From Nonomuraea fuscirosea (GTDB taxonomy: Bacteria; Actinomycetota; Actinomycetes; Streptosporangiales; Streptosporangiaceae), in the NCBI RefSeq assembly GCF_003001935.1, contig NZ_PVNG01000008.1, positions 124,001-188,000 of the forward strand: DNA of 64,000 nucleotides, given 5' to 3'. The position numbers and the translations under genes are program-made. Shown in pieces: positions 46,462-54,459 of the stretch. The notes beneath the pieces are model-generated. The model saw only the letters and a program-made list of their open reading frames with translations, was not told where the DNA came from and did no database searches. Position 1 is the first letter of the stretch. Every line of letters begins with the position of its first letter.

Positions 46462-47355
46462 GTGAAATCCGCCATCATCACGTCGGTCGTGGCCTTCTTA
46501 GCCGCGACCACCAGCGCCGTCTTCGTGCACGCGCCCTCCGCCTCCGCCGACGGCCTGAGCAACCCGAGCGGTACGCTCACCACCGAATGCGACGGCGCCA
46601 GGAGCTTCCTCCAGGTCGACTGGAAGGCCGGCGACAGGGTGACCGTCCGCTGGCGGGTCGACGACACCGGCACGGCGCCCGGCTTCTCCCCGGTGCTGCG
46701 GATCCAGGCTCATGACGCCGACCACGACGCCGCGCCGTTCGTGTTCCCCAGCGGCGACGCGCACTTCGTCCTCAACAGCGGCAACGGCACTCACGACGTG
46801 GGCCTGAAGTCCGACTGGAACCCCGCGAACATCGGCAACATCAACCACTTGAGGGTGCAGATCCAGAACGGCACCCAAGCGCAGGACATCGGGTGCACCC
46901 GGGTGCGAGAGATCTACAACTGGAGCATGATCGGCCACAAGAACGCCATGGCGAAGCGTGGCGTGGACTACGTGCTCGGCGGTGAGGGAACACCGGCCAA
47001 GCCCGGCTACGACTGCTCGGGCCTCGTCTACGCCTCCTACAACCCGATCGGCAACTTCCCCGGCTGGCCCGTCCGCCGTGCCGTCGACATGTGGAGGTGG
47101 GCGGAGAGCCACCAGTCCCCGTCGAAGTTCTACGCCAAGTCCGTCGCCTGGTCCGACCTGAAGGTCGGTGACCTGATCTTCTACAGGACGACCGATGAAG
47201 CCGTCGGCCACGTGTCGTTCTGGGAGGGGGACGGCAACGTGCTCGACGCGCTCGAACCGGGCACCAAGGTCTCCGTCCATCCCGAGGGCGGCCTGCGCAA
47301 CGTCCGCGTCGCGGCCTTCCGCATCCTCGGCGTGGCGACCGTACCGACCGACTGA
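46462..47355 (+). CDS. Secreted NlpC/P60 peptidoglycan hydrolase
   Basis: 297 residues with a signal peptide (IITSVVAFLAATTSAVFVHAPSASA). Residues 32-145 form a beta-rich domain of unknown role with two cysteines (TTECDGARSF, QDIGCTRVRE). The C-terminal ~140 residues are an NlpC/P60 papain-like domain: YDCSGLVYASY with Cys185, GHVSFWEG with His250 and VSVHPEGG with His273 completing the triad. It likely cleaves D-Glu-mDAP or related bonds during wall remodelling. GTG 46462 follows AAGGGA. It ends at a perfect 44-bp palindrome. Confidence 0.88.
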   Translation: MKSAIITSVVAFLAATTSAVFVHAPSASADGLSNPSGTLTTECDGARSFLQVDWKAGDRVTVRWRVDDTGTAPGFSPVLRIQAHDADHDAAPFVFPSGDAHFVLNSGNGTHDVGLKSDWNPANIGNINHLRVQIQNGTQAQDIGCTRVREIYNWSMIGHKNAMAKRGVDYVLGGEGTPAKPGYDCSGLVYASYNPIGNFPGWPVRRAVDMWRWAESHQSPSKFYAKSVAWSDLKVGDLIFYRTTDEAVGHVSFWEGDGNVLDALEPGTKVSVHPEGGLRNVRVAAFRILGVATVPTD

Positions 47356-47362
47356 CAGCTCT

Positions 47363-47406
47363 CGCCGAGGCCCAGTGTGCCGAGCTCGGCACACTGGGCC
47401 TCGGCG
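47363..47406. terminator. Perfect 44-bp palindrome acting as a terminator
   Basis: The two 22-bp arms starting CGCCGAGGCCCAGTGTGCCG pair perfectly with no unpaired spacer. It follows the NlpC/P60 stop by 7 bp and precedes the SARP gene by 73 bp. It is long and perfect enough to form a cruciform or extremely stable RNA hairpin; the likely role is bidirectional termination. Confidence 0.8.
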
Positions 47407-47479
47407 TGTTCCTGATCTAAGATCGTGCGGTGCCCCGAAGGCCGTGGACCGACGTTCCGCTCACTGGGTTCAGGCACGA

Positions 47480-50400
47480 GTGAGCGGGACCAGCTTCGGC
47501 GGGCTGCTGCGCGCCCATCGCCGCCGCAGCGGGCTGACCCAGCGGCAGCTCGCGGACCGCGCGGGCGTGAGCGCGGGCGCGATCCGAGATCTGGAACAGG
47601 GCAGGACGAGAAGCCCGAAGCGGGACTCGGTCCAGGCCATCGCCGTCGCGCTCGGGCTGAGCGGGCCCGACACCGAGCAGCTGCACGCCGCCGCCGAGGC
47701 GCGCCGCACCCGGCACGACGCGACCGATCCGGTTCGCGGCGGCCCGCTGCGCGTCCGCGTGCTCGGCCCGATCGAGGTCTGGCACGGCGAGGTCCAGGCG
47801 CCGCTCGGCTCCGACCTGCAACGCACGCTGCTCGCCCGGCTCGCGCTCGGCGCCGGCGCGGCGGCCGGTCAGGACGAGCTCATCGAGCTCCTGTGGCCGC
47901 ACGGCGGCGCCTCTCGTCCGGGCCGACGTGCGGTCAGCCTGCTGCACACGCACGTGGCCAGGTTGCGGCGGCTGCTGGACTCCGGGCCGGGTACGGCAAG
48001 CGTGCTGCTCGGCGGCCGGCACGGATACCGGCTCGCGCTCACCGCCGATCAGCTGGACCTGCTGGAGTTCCGCGACCTCGCGGCGCGCGCGGCGTACGAC
48101 GCGCCGGAGGAGGCGCTGGCCCGGCTGGCCGGGGCCGTGGCCCTGTGGCGCGGTGAGATCGACGCCGACCGGGTCGCGGCGAGCCCGCTCTACACCGCGG
48201 TGACCGGCGAGTACGCCGCCACCGTCCAGACGTTCGCCACCCTGGCCCGCGACCTGGGCAGGCCGGAGCGGGCACTGGGGCCGGTGCGCCGGCTCGCGCT
48301 CCGGCACGAACTGGACGAGCCGCTGTACGCCGAGCTGATCCTGACGCTGGCCGCGAGCGGCAGACAGGCGGAGGCGCTGGCCGCGTACGAGCGGATCAGG
48401 TCGGCACTGGCCGACCAGCTCGGCATCGATCCGGGCGAGCGGCTCAGGAACGCCCAGCTCGCGGTGCTGCGGCAGCAGGAGCGGCAGGCCCGGCGGGCGA
48501 TGGGGCACACCGCGATCCAGCAGGCGCCCGCCGCGCCGCCCGACTTCGTCGGCAGGACGGACGAGCTGGCCGGGATCGAGGCCGCGCTCGCCAGGACGGG
48601 CCGGGAACCTGGATCGGCCGCGCCCCGGATCGTGCTGATCGACGGCATCGCCGGAGTCGGCAAGACCGCGCTCGCGCTCGCCGCCGCGCACCGGTTACGC
48701 GCGGAATACCCCGACGGCCAGCTCTACGCCGACCTGCGCGGTCCCACCGCGGCCGGGCCGGAGCCGATGCGGGTGCTCGGCCGGTTCCTGCGCGCGCTCG
48801 GCGTGCCGGGCCGGCGGATCGGGACCGACGAGACCGAGGCGGCCGCGTTGTTCAGGAGCGAGCTCGCCGACCGGCGGATGCTGGTGCTGCTGGACAACGC
48901 GCACGACGCCGGCCAGGTGCTGCCGCTGCTGCCCGGCGCGGGCGGCAGCGATCTGATCGTGACCAGCCGGCGCAGGATGCCCGGCCTGGCCGGCGCGAGC
49001 GCCGTACACCTCGAACCGCTCAACCCGGCGGAATCGATCGCGCTGATCGCCGCGACCGCGGGAGCGCACCGGATCGACGCCGACCCCGGCGCGGCCGGCG
49101 CGCTCGCCGAGGCGTGCGCCCGGCTGCCGCTCGCGCTGCGCATCGCCAGCGCGCGGCTGGCCACCCGGCAGGCGTGGACCATCGGCGACCTGACCCGCCG
49201 GCTGCACGACGACAACCGCAGGCTCACCGAGCTGTCCACCGGCGAGTCGAGCGTGCTCACCAGCTTCCAGCTCGGCTACGCCGACCTGAGCGCCGCGGCC
49301 CAGCGCGCGTTCCGGCTGTGCGGGCTGCATCCCGCCGACGACTTCGGCGCCGACAGCACCGGCGCCCTCCTGGCCATGCCGGCGCCCGAGGCCGACCGCC
49401 TGCTGGAGGACCTGCTCGAGGCGAACATGCTGATGCAGTACGCGACCGACCGCTACCGCTTCCACGACCTGCTCGGCCTGTACGCCCGGAGGTTGCTCGC
49501 CGACGACGCCGAGGGCGAGATCGCCCGCTCGCGGCTGTACACCTGGTACACCGACGCGGTGACGGCCGCGATGGAGTGGGTCTACCCGCAGCTCGTACGG
49601 CTCCACACGCACGCGGACCGGGAGTCGGTCTTCGCCACCGAGTCCGACGCCCTCGCCTGGCTGGACGCCGAGCTGCCCGCGCTGGTCGCCGTCGTCAAGC
49701 ACACGGCGGCGACCGCCGACCGCGCGCCGGCCTGGCGGATCACCGACCAGCTACGCGGCTACTTCCTGATCCGCCGGCACATCGACGGCTGGTTGCCCGC
49801 GGCCGAGGCGGGCATGGAGGCGGCCGTCCTGGCCGGCGACGACGTCGCGCGTACCGCGATGCTGATCAGCCGCGGCCAGGCGCTGTGGTCGGTCGGCCGG
49901 GACGAGGAGGCGCTGGCGGACTCCCTCGCCGGTGAGCGGCTCGCGGTCGCCACCGGCTGGACGACGGCCGCGGCGTACCTGTCCCACCACATCGGCTGGC
50001 ACCAGCTGGAGCAGGGCAGGCTCGCCGACGCGGAGAAGTGGATGCGCCGCGCGCTCGACCTTACCGAGGACGACCCGCTCGACCACGTACGGGCGGTCGC
50101 GCTCAACGGGCTCGGGGTGATGCGGTTGTGCCAGGGCGAGCTGTGGGAGGCCGCCGACCTGCTCGACGCGGCGCTGGAGATCAACGAGACGACGGGCAGG
50201 GAGACCTCGGCGCTGGCGAACCGGGGCAACCTGGCCAGCGCGCTGCGTCAGCTCGGCTCGGAGCGGCAGGCCTTCGAGCTGCTCACCGGCGTGCTGGCGG
50301 CCTACCGGAAGAGGGCCGACCTGCGTGGCGAGCTGTCCACCCTGGACGAGCTGAGCCAGCTGCACCTGCAGCGCGGGGACGCCGCCACCGCGCTGGAGGT

Positions 50401-50728
50401 GGCACGGCGGGCGTACGACATGGCGATCGCGGTCCACGACAGGAAGGCCACGGCGCACACCGCGGCCACCGCGGCCCAGGCTTACCACGCGCTGGGCGAG
50501 GTGCGGGCCGCCGCCGAGTGGTTCGAGCGCTGCGTGACGATCGCGCGCGGCATCTACCCGTTCGTGGAGGCGCGGGCTCTGGTCGGCCTGGCCACCACCC
50601 GGCTCTCCGCCGGCGATCCGGCTTCCGCGCGCCGCATCGCCGAGCGGGCCGTGGCGATCGCCGGCTCCTGCGGTTTCCGCCTGCTCGAAAGCCGCGCCCG
50701 GGCCGCGCTGGACGCGGCGAGCCGCTGA
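47480..50728 (+). CDS. SARP/AfsR-type regulator (XRE-HTH, SARP, NB-ARC, TPR)
   Basis: 1,082-residue multidomain regulator. The order is an XRE-type HTH (5-65: LLRAHRRRSGLTQRQLADRA, then AGAIRDLEQGRT), OmpR-like SARP DNA-binding domain (about 88-165: LRVRVLGPIEVW, VSLLHTHVARLRRLLDSG), BTAD (about 170-320), NB-ARC ATPase with P-loop GIAGVGKT (389-396) and MLVLLDNAHDAGQVLPLL as Walker B, then a TPR-rich C-terminus (about 720-1080). Such proteins activate secondary metabolism or morphology genes. The N-terminal XRE module is an addition not found in AfsR itself. GTG 47480 is chosen by the start of the HTH. There is no biosynthetic cluster nearby. Confidence 0.9.
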   Translation: MSGTSFGGLLRAHRRRSGLTQRQLADRAGVSAGAIRDLEQGRTRSPKRDSVQAIAVALGLSGPDTEQLHAAAEARRTRHDATDPVRGGPLRVRVLGPIEVWHGEVQAPLGSDLQRTLLARLALGAGAAAGQDELIELLWPHGGASRPGRRAVSLLHTHVARLRRLLDSGPGTASVLLGGRHGYRLALTADQLDLLEFRDLAARAAYDAPEEALARLAGAVALWRGEIDADRVAASPLYTAVTGEYAATVQTFATLARDLGRPERALGPVRRLALRHELDEPLYAELILTLAASGRQAEALAAYERIRSALADQLGIDPGERLRNAQLAVLRQQERQARRAMGHTAIQQAPAAPPDFVGRTDELAGIEAALARTGREPGSAAPRIVLIDGIAGVGKTALALAAAHRLRAEYPDGQLYADLRGPTAAGPEPMRVLGRFLRALGVPGRRIGTDETEAAALFRSELADRRMLVLLDNAHDAGQVLPLLPGAGGSDLIVTSRRRMPGLAGASAVHLEPLNPAESIALIAATAGAHRIDADPGAAGALAEACARLPLALRIASARLATRQAWTIGDLTRRLHDDNRRLTELSTGESSVLTSFQLGYADLSAAAQRAFRLCGLHPADDFGADSTGALLAMPAPEADRLLEDLLEANMLMQYATDRYRFHDLLGLYARRLLADDAEGEIARSRLYTWYTDAVTAAMEWVYPQLVRLHTHADRESVFATESDALAWLDAELPALVAVVKHTAATADRAPAWRITDQLRGYFLIRRHIDGWLPAAEAGMEAAVLAGDDVARTAMLISRGQALWSVGRDEEALADSLAGERLAVATGWTTAAAYLSHHIGWHQLEQGRLADAEKWMRRALDLTEDDPLDHVRAVALNGLGVMRLCQGELWEAADLLDAALEINETTGRETSALANRGNLASALRQLGSERQAFELLTGVLAAYRKRADLRGELSTLDELSQLHLQRGDAATALEVARRAYDMAIAVHDRKATAHTAATAAQAYHALGEVRAAAEWFERCVTIARGIYPFVEARALVGLATTRLSAGDPASARRIAERAVAIAGSCGFRLLESRARAALDAASR

Positions 50729-50749
50729 GCACCCGCCCCGCGTCAGGTC

Positions 50750-50774
50750 GCCTCGTGTGAGCCCCGCACGAGGC
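50750..50774. terminator. Hairpin after the SARP gene
   Basis: GCCTCGTG and CACGAGGC form an 8-bp perfect stem with a 9-nt loop, 22 bp after the SARP stop and before the convergent TetR gene. Confidence 0.55.
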
Positions 50775-50797
50775 AGCGGGGAGGGTCAGCGGGCCGG

Positions 50798-51379
50798 CTA
50801 GGGATGCAGGGCGTCCACGAGCAGGTCGAGCAGCCGGCCGATCTGCTCGGGCGTGTCGAGGGCCGCCGTGGCCAGGAAGATCCCGAGGATCATCATGGTG
50901 ACCTGCTCGGGGCCGACGTCCGCGCGCAGCGCGCCCGTGGCGGCGCCCGCGTCGAGGAACGCCGTGATGGCGGCGGTGATGCGTTCCCTGGTGGTGGCGG
51001 TCGGGATGCGGCCCGCGGCCTGACCGGCCCGCAGCGCGTCGGCCATGCCGTGCTTCATCACCGCGAACGCCGCGTACCGCTCCATCCAGGCGCGTAGTGC
51101 GACCTGTGGCGGGAGCCGTTCGAGCAGGTCGGGGACGCACGCGCTGAGCTCGTCGAGCTCGGCCGCGTAGACCGCCTCCACGAGCGCCTCGCGGGTGGGG
51201 AAGTGGCGGTAGAGGGTGCCGATCCCGACCCCCGCCTCGCGGGCGATGTTCTCCAGCGGGACGGTGTCGTCGGACGCCGCGAACGCGGAGCGGGCGACGG
51301 CGACCAGCTTGTCGCGGTTGCGCTGGGCGTGGGCGCGCAGCGGGCGCTGGGGTCCGGGCGTCGGTTCGAGCGCGGCCAA
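50798..51379 (-). CDS. TetR-family repressor
   Basis: 193 residues. The DNA-binding domain is RDKLVAVARSAFAASDDTVP, then LENIAREAGVGIGTLYRHFPTREALVEAVY, a common actinobacterial subgroup. The start is TTG 51379; a GGAGG lies about 10 nt upstream. The divergent gap to the aldo/keto reductase at 51471 contains a 30-bp perfect palindrome and a related smaller site. It probably represses itself, the reductase and the quinone reductase beyond. Confidence 0.88.
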   Translation of the reverse strand: MAALEPTPGPQRPLRAHAQRNRDKLVAVARSAFAASDDTVPLENIAREAGVGIGTLYRHFPTREALVEAVYAAELDELSACVPDLLERLPPQVALRAWMERYAAFAVMKHGMADALRAGQAAGRIPTATTRERITAAITAFLDAGAATGALRADVGPEQVTMMILGIFLATAALDTPEQIGRLLDLLVDALHP

Positions 51380-51382
51380 AGT

Positions 51383-51394
51383 GGAGGAACCTCC
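51383..51394. promoter_or_regulatory. Secondary TetR site GGAGG-AA-CCTCC
   Basis: A 5-bp inverted repeat with a 2-bp centre shares its core GGAGGnnCCTCC with the large palindrome, 41 bp away centre to centre (about four helical turns). It overlaps the start region of the TetR gene. Confidence 0.55.
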
Positions 51395-51414
51395 GGTATT
51401 GCCCTATAGTCGGG

Positions 51415-51444
51415 AGAGATAGCGGAGGATCCTCCGCTATCTCT
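51415..51444. promoter_or_regulatory. 30-bp perfect palindrome, main TetR operator
   Basis: AGAGATAGCGGAGGA (51415-51429) is followed directly by its exact reverse complement (51430-51444). It lies in the middle of the divergent region between the TetR and the aldo/keto reductase genes and is the most symmetrical operator in this window. Confidence 0.85.
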
Positions 51445-51470
51445 GACATCCTACTTCGGACGGGATACCC

Positions 51471-52409
51471 ATGCCTTCGATCAGTTCTCCCGGCGAGACG
51501 GACACCGCGCCGCGGCCCGGCGGCACCGCTCCGTTCGCCGGCCGTACCGTGTCGCGCATCGGCTACGGCGCCCTGCAGCTCGATCGCCTGCGCGGCGACC
51601 GTGCCACGGCCCTCGCGCTCGTCCGCCGGGCGATCGAGCGCGGCGTCGACCACATCGACACCGCGCAGTTCTACGGCGACGGCTACGCCAACGAGATCCT
51701 CCGCGAGGCCGTCGGGCCGGGGGACGACGTCATGATCGTCAGCAAGGTCGGCGCCACCGCCAACCCCGGCGGCCCGATCCCGCTGCGGCTGGCCCAGCGG
51801 CCGGAAGAGCTCCGCGCCGGCGTCGAGGACAACCTCGCCACCCTCGGCGTGGACCACATCCCCGTGGTGAACCTGCGCCGCTCGGACTCCGGCCCAGGGC
51901 TGCCGCCCGAGGGCGATCAGGTGGTCGACCTCGACGACCAGCTCGCCGAGATGACCGCGATGCGCGACGAGGGCAAGATCGGCGGCATCGGGCTGAGCGG
52001 CGTCGGCCTCGACGGGGTGCGCCGGGCCGTCCCCGCCGGAATCGCCTGCGTGCAGAACGCCTACAGCCTCGTCTGCCGCGACGACGAGGACCTGCTGCGG
52101 CTGTGCGCGGCCGAGGGCATCGCCTGGGTGCCGTTCTTCCCGCTCGGCGGGAACGTCTTCCCCGGCATGCCCAAGGTCACCGACGAACCGGCCGTCCGCG
52201 CCGTGGCCGAGTCGCTCGGCGTCACGCCCTCCCAGGTGGGTCTCGCCTGGCTGCTGCACCACGCCCCGAACGTGCTGCTCATCCCCGGCACCGGCGACCC
52301 CGCCCACCTGGAGGCCAACCTCGCGGTCGGCGACATCACCCTGGACGCCGCCGCCCTGGCCGCCCTCGACGCCGTCGAATCCCGTTCCAACCAGGTTTCG
52401 CTCGGCTGA
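51471..52409 (+). CDS. Aldo/keto reductase with the catalytic His replaced by Arg
   Basis: 312 residues of the AKR fold. Asp63 (HIDTAQFYG), Tyr68 and Lys92 (VSKVGA) of the catalytic tetrad are present, but the usual His in the LxHxxD segment is replaced: NLRRSD with Arg136. The cofactor region is LLIPGTGDPAHLEANL. Such His-to-Arg variants exist in a bacterial AKR branch and are probably still reductases, but with altered proton relay. ATG 51471 is used. It is the first gene after the palindromic operator and is followed by a quinone reductase gene, probably in one unit. The substrate is unknown. Confidence 0.88.
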   Translation: MPSISSPGETDTAPRPGGTAPFAGRTVSRIGYGALQLDRLRGDRATALALVRRAIERGVDHIDTAQFYGDGYANEILREAVGPGDDVMIVSKVGATANPGGPIPLRLAQRPEELRAGVEDNLATLGVDHIPVVNLRRSDSGPGLPPEGDQVVDLDDQLAEMTAMRDEGKIGGIGLSGVGLDGVRRAVPAGIACVQNAYSLVCRDDEDLLRLCAAEGIAWVPFFPLGGNVFPGMPKVTDEPAVRAVAESLGVTPSQVGLAWLLHHAPNVLLIPGTGDPAHLEANLAVGDITLDAAALAALDAVESRSNQVSLG

Positions 52410-52500
52410 TCGGCGCAGGGCGGGTAAGACATAGGCACCGGACGATCACCGTGCCCGAGGGGCGCGCGCACCGATCACGAGAACGAGGACGAGACATCAC

Positions 52501-53520
52501 ATGAAGGCCATCATCTACCGCGACCACGGCGACGCCGACGTTCTGCAGCTCGTCGAGCGTGACGTGCCCGAGCCCGGCCCCGGCGAGGTACGCGTCCGGG
52601 TCGCCGTGTCCGGGGTCAACCCAACCGACTGGAAGAGCCGCTCCGGCGCCACCAGCAGGAAGAGCTTCCCCGAGGTCACCCCGCACCTCGACGGCGCCGG
52701 CGTGATCGACGCCGTCGGCGAGGGGGTCGACCGGAGCCGGGTCGGCCAGCGGGTCTGGCTGTACATGGCCACCGTCGGCCGGCCCATCGGCACCGCCGCC
52801 GAGTTCACCGTCGTGTCCGCCGAGCAGGCGGTGCCGCTGCCCGACGCGGCGGGGTTCGACGTCGGCGCCGCACTCGGCGTCCCCGCCCTCACCGCGCACC
52901 GCGCGCTCACCGTCGCCGAGGACGGGCCGAGCCGGCTGGGCCCCGGCGCGCTCGACGGCAAGGTGGTCCTCGCCGCGGGCGGGGCCGGAGCGGTCGGGCA
53001 CGCGGCGATCCAGCTCGCCCGATGGGCCGGCGCCACCGTGATCAGCACGATCAGCGGCCCGGAGAAGGCCCGGCTGGCCACCGCCGCCGGCGCCCACCAC
53101 GTGATCAACTACCGCGAGGGCGACGCGGCCGCCCGGATCCGCGAGATCGCCCCGGACGGCGTCGACATCGTCGCCGAGGTGGCGCTCGGCGCGAACCTCG
53201 CCCTGGACCTGGCCGTCCTGGCCACCCGCGGCACGATCGCGACGTACGCCAACGACGGCGACAAGCCGGTCAACCTGGACGTGCGGCAGAACATGACGCT
53301 GAACACGCGCTACCAGTTCCTGGTGCTCTACACGGTCGGCACGCGGGCGCTCACCGCGGCCGCCGAGGACGTCGCCGCCGCCGTCCGCGACGGCGCCCTG
53401 CCGGTCGGCGAGGACCACGGCCTGCCGCTGGTCCGCTTCCCCCTCGACCGCACCGCCGACGCCCACCGCGCGGTGGAGGCCGACACGGTCGGCAAGGTCC
53501 TGGTGGACATCACCCCGTGA
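52501..53520 (+). CDS. Zinc-free quinone oxidoreductase (MDR family)
   Basis: 339 residues of the QOR branch of medium-chain reductases. The sequence begins MKAIIYRDHGDADVLQLVE, with VAVSGVNPTDWKSRSG in the catalytic domain and the cofactor motif AAGGAGAVGHAAIQLARWAG (GxxGxxG). The zinc-binding cysteines are absent, so it is an NADPH:quinone or enone reductase. It lies 91 bp after the aldo/keto reductase on the same strand and probably shares the TetR-regulated promoter; together they point to detoxification of reactive carbonyls or quinones. Confidence 0.9.
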   Translation: MKAIIYRDHGDADVLQLVERDVPEPGPGEVRVRVAVSGVNPTDWKSRSGATSRKSFPEVTPHLDGAGVIDAVGEGVDRSRVGQRVWLYMATVGRPIGTAAEFTVVSAEQAVPLPDAAGFDVGAALGVPALTAHRALTVAEDGPSRLGPGALDGKVVLAAGGAGAVGHAAIQLARWAGATVISTISGPEKARLATAAGAHHVINYREGDAAARIREIAPDGVDIVAEVALGANLALDLAVLATRGTIATYANDGDKPVNLDVRQNMTLNTRYQFLVLYTVGTRALTAAAEDVAAAVRDGALPVGEDHGLPLVRFPLDRTADAHRAVEADTVGKVLVDITP

Positions 53521-53626
53521 CGGCCTGGCGGTGACGGCCTCGTGATCGTCATGACGGGGAGCCTGCTACGGTGCTCCTCCACGAGCTGGAGATCGTCCGG
53601 TCGGCTCACCGCTCAAAGGAGAGACC

Positions 53627-54433
53627 CTGCGACGAGACAGACCGAGGCGGTCCCTTCCGATCATCGCGCTGGCGCTGGGCCTGCTCCTGCCCAGCGGCTG
53701 CGCCATCGACAAGGGCACCGCACTCGCCGCCGGCTTCGACGCGGACTGGGCCGGGACGCCGGACGTCACGACGATCGACACGACGGAGAACAACACCCTG
53801 CCCTTCGCCGGCTCGGCCGTCGGCACCCTGACCCTCAGGGACGGCACGCCGGCCGACCGGGTGAGCGCGCTGGCGAACGACCTGAGGCGGTACGTCACCG
53901 AGCACGGGAACGTCACCGGCCGGATCGCGGCGGGCACCGTCACCTTCACCGTCGTCGCCGGCCGCCGCCGCGCCGACGAGGCACTGGCGCTGTGGCGGTC
54001 ACTGACGGCCGACCGCCGGCTGCTGACCGGCGACCTGCGCGACGCGCCCACGAAGGGGGTCGTCCGCTGGCGGATCGAGCTCACCGCGACCGACGCCGCC
54101 GCCGCGACGACCCTGTTCGAGGACCTGCTCACCGACGGCGGGCGGCACCGGCCGCTGTCGGACGTGGTGTCGCTGAAGGTCGGCACGGGCCGCGACACCC
54201 GGCCGAGGCTCTCGGTAGGGACCGACTTCGACGGCGCCCGCCCCACCGAGGCGCTCGCCGCCTACCAGGCGGTGGCCGCCCGGTACGCCGTCGCCGCCGC
54301 CACCCTGATGCCCGATCGGGCCGCCATCGTGGTCGCGAAGCAGGCGGACCTGGCCCGCGCCCGCGAACTGGCCGAGAAGGCGGCCCCCACCCTCGGGACC
54401 GCGCTCAAGGTCACCACCACGGGCGCCCCCTGA
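53627..54433 (+). CDS. Putative lipoprotein with a CTG start codon
   Basis: 268 residues if translation begins at CTG 53627. The frame has no ATG, GTG or TTG between the upstream stop and codon 79 (GTG 53861), yet the sequence between encodes a credible lipoprotein signal: RRDRPRRSLPIIALALGLLLPSGC. AAAGGAGA (53615-53622) sits 4 nt before the CTG. Starting at 53861 would delete the signal and part of the first domain. The mature protein has two similar halves with the pattern RYVTEHGNVTGRIAAGTVTF and ARYAVAAATLMPDRAAIVVA, but I do not recognise the family. It ends convergently with the P450 gene, 26 bp apart. Confidence 0.6.
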   Translation: MRRDRPRRSLPIIALALGLLLPSGCAIDKGTALAAGFDADWAGTPDVTTIDTTENNTLPFAGSAVGTLTLRDGTPADRVSALANDLRRYVTEHGNVTGRIAAGTVTFTVVAGRRRADEALALWRSLTADRRLLTGDLRDAPTKGVVRWRIELTATDAAAATTLFEDLLTDGGRHRPLSDVVSLKVGTGRDTRPRLSVGTDFDGARPTEALAAYQAVAARYAVAAATLMPDRAAIVVAKQADLARARELAEKAAPTLGTALKVTTTGAP

Positions 54434-54459
54434 TCCCCGGCCGGCCCGGTGAGACGGGG

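Noticed and set aside
47480..54433. SARP regulator considered as part of a secondary-metabolite cluster
   Set aside because: No PKS, NRPS, terpene or similar gene lies within the window.
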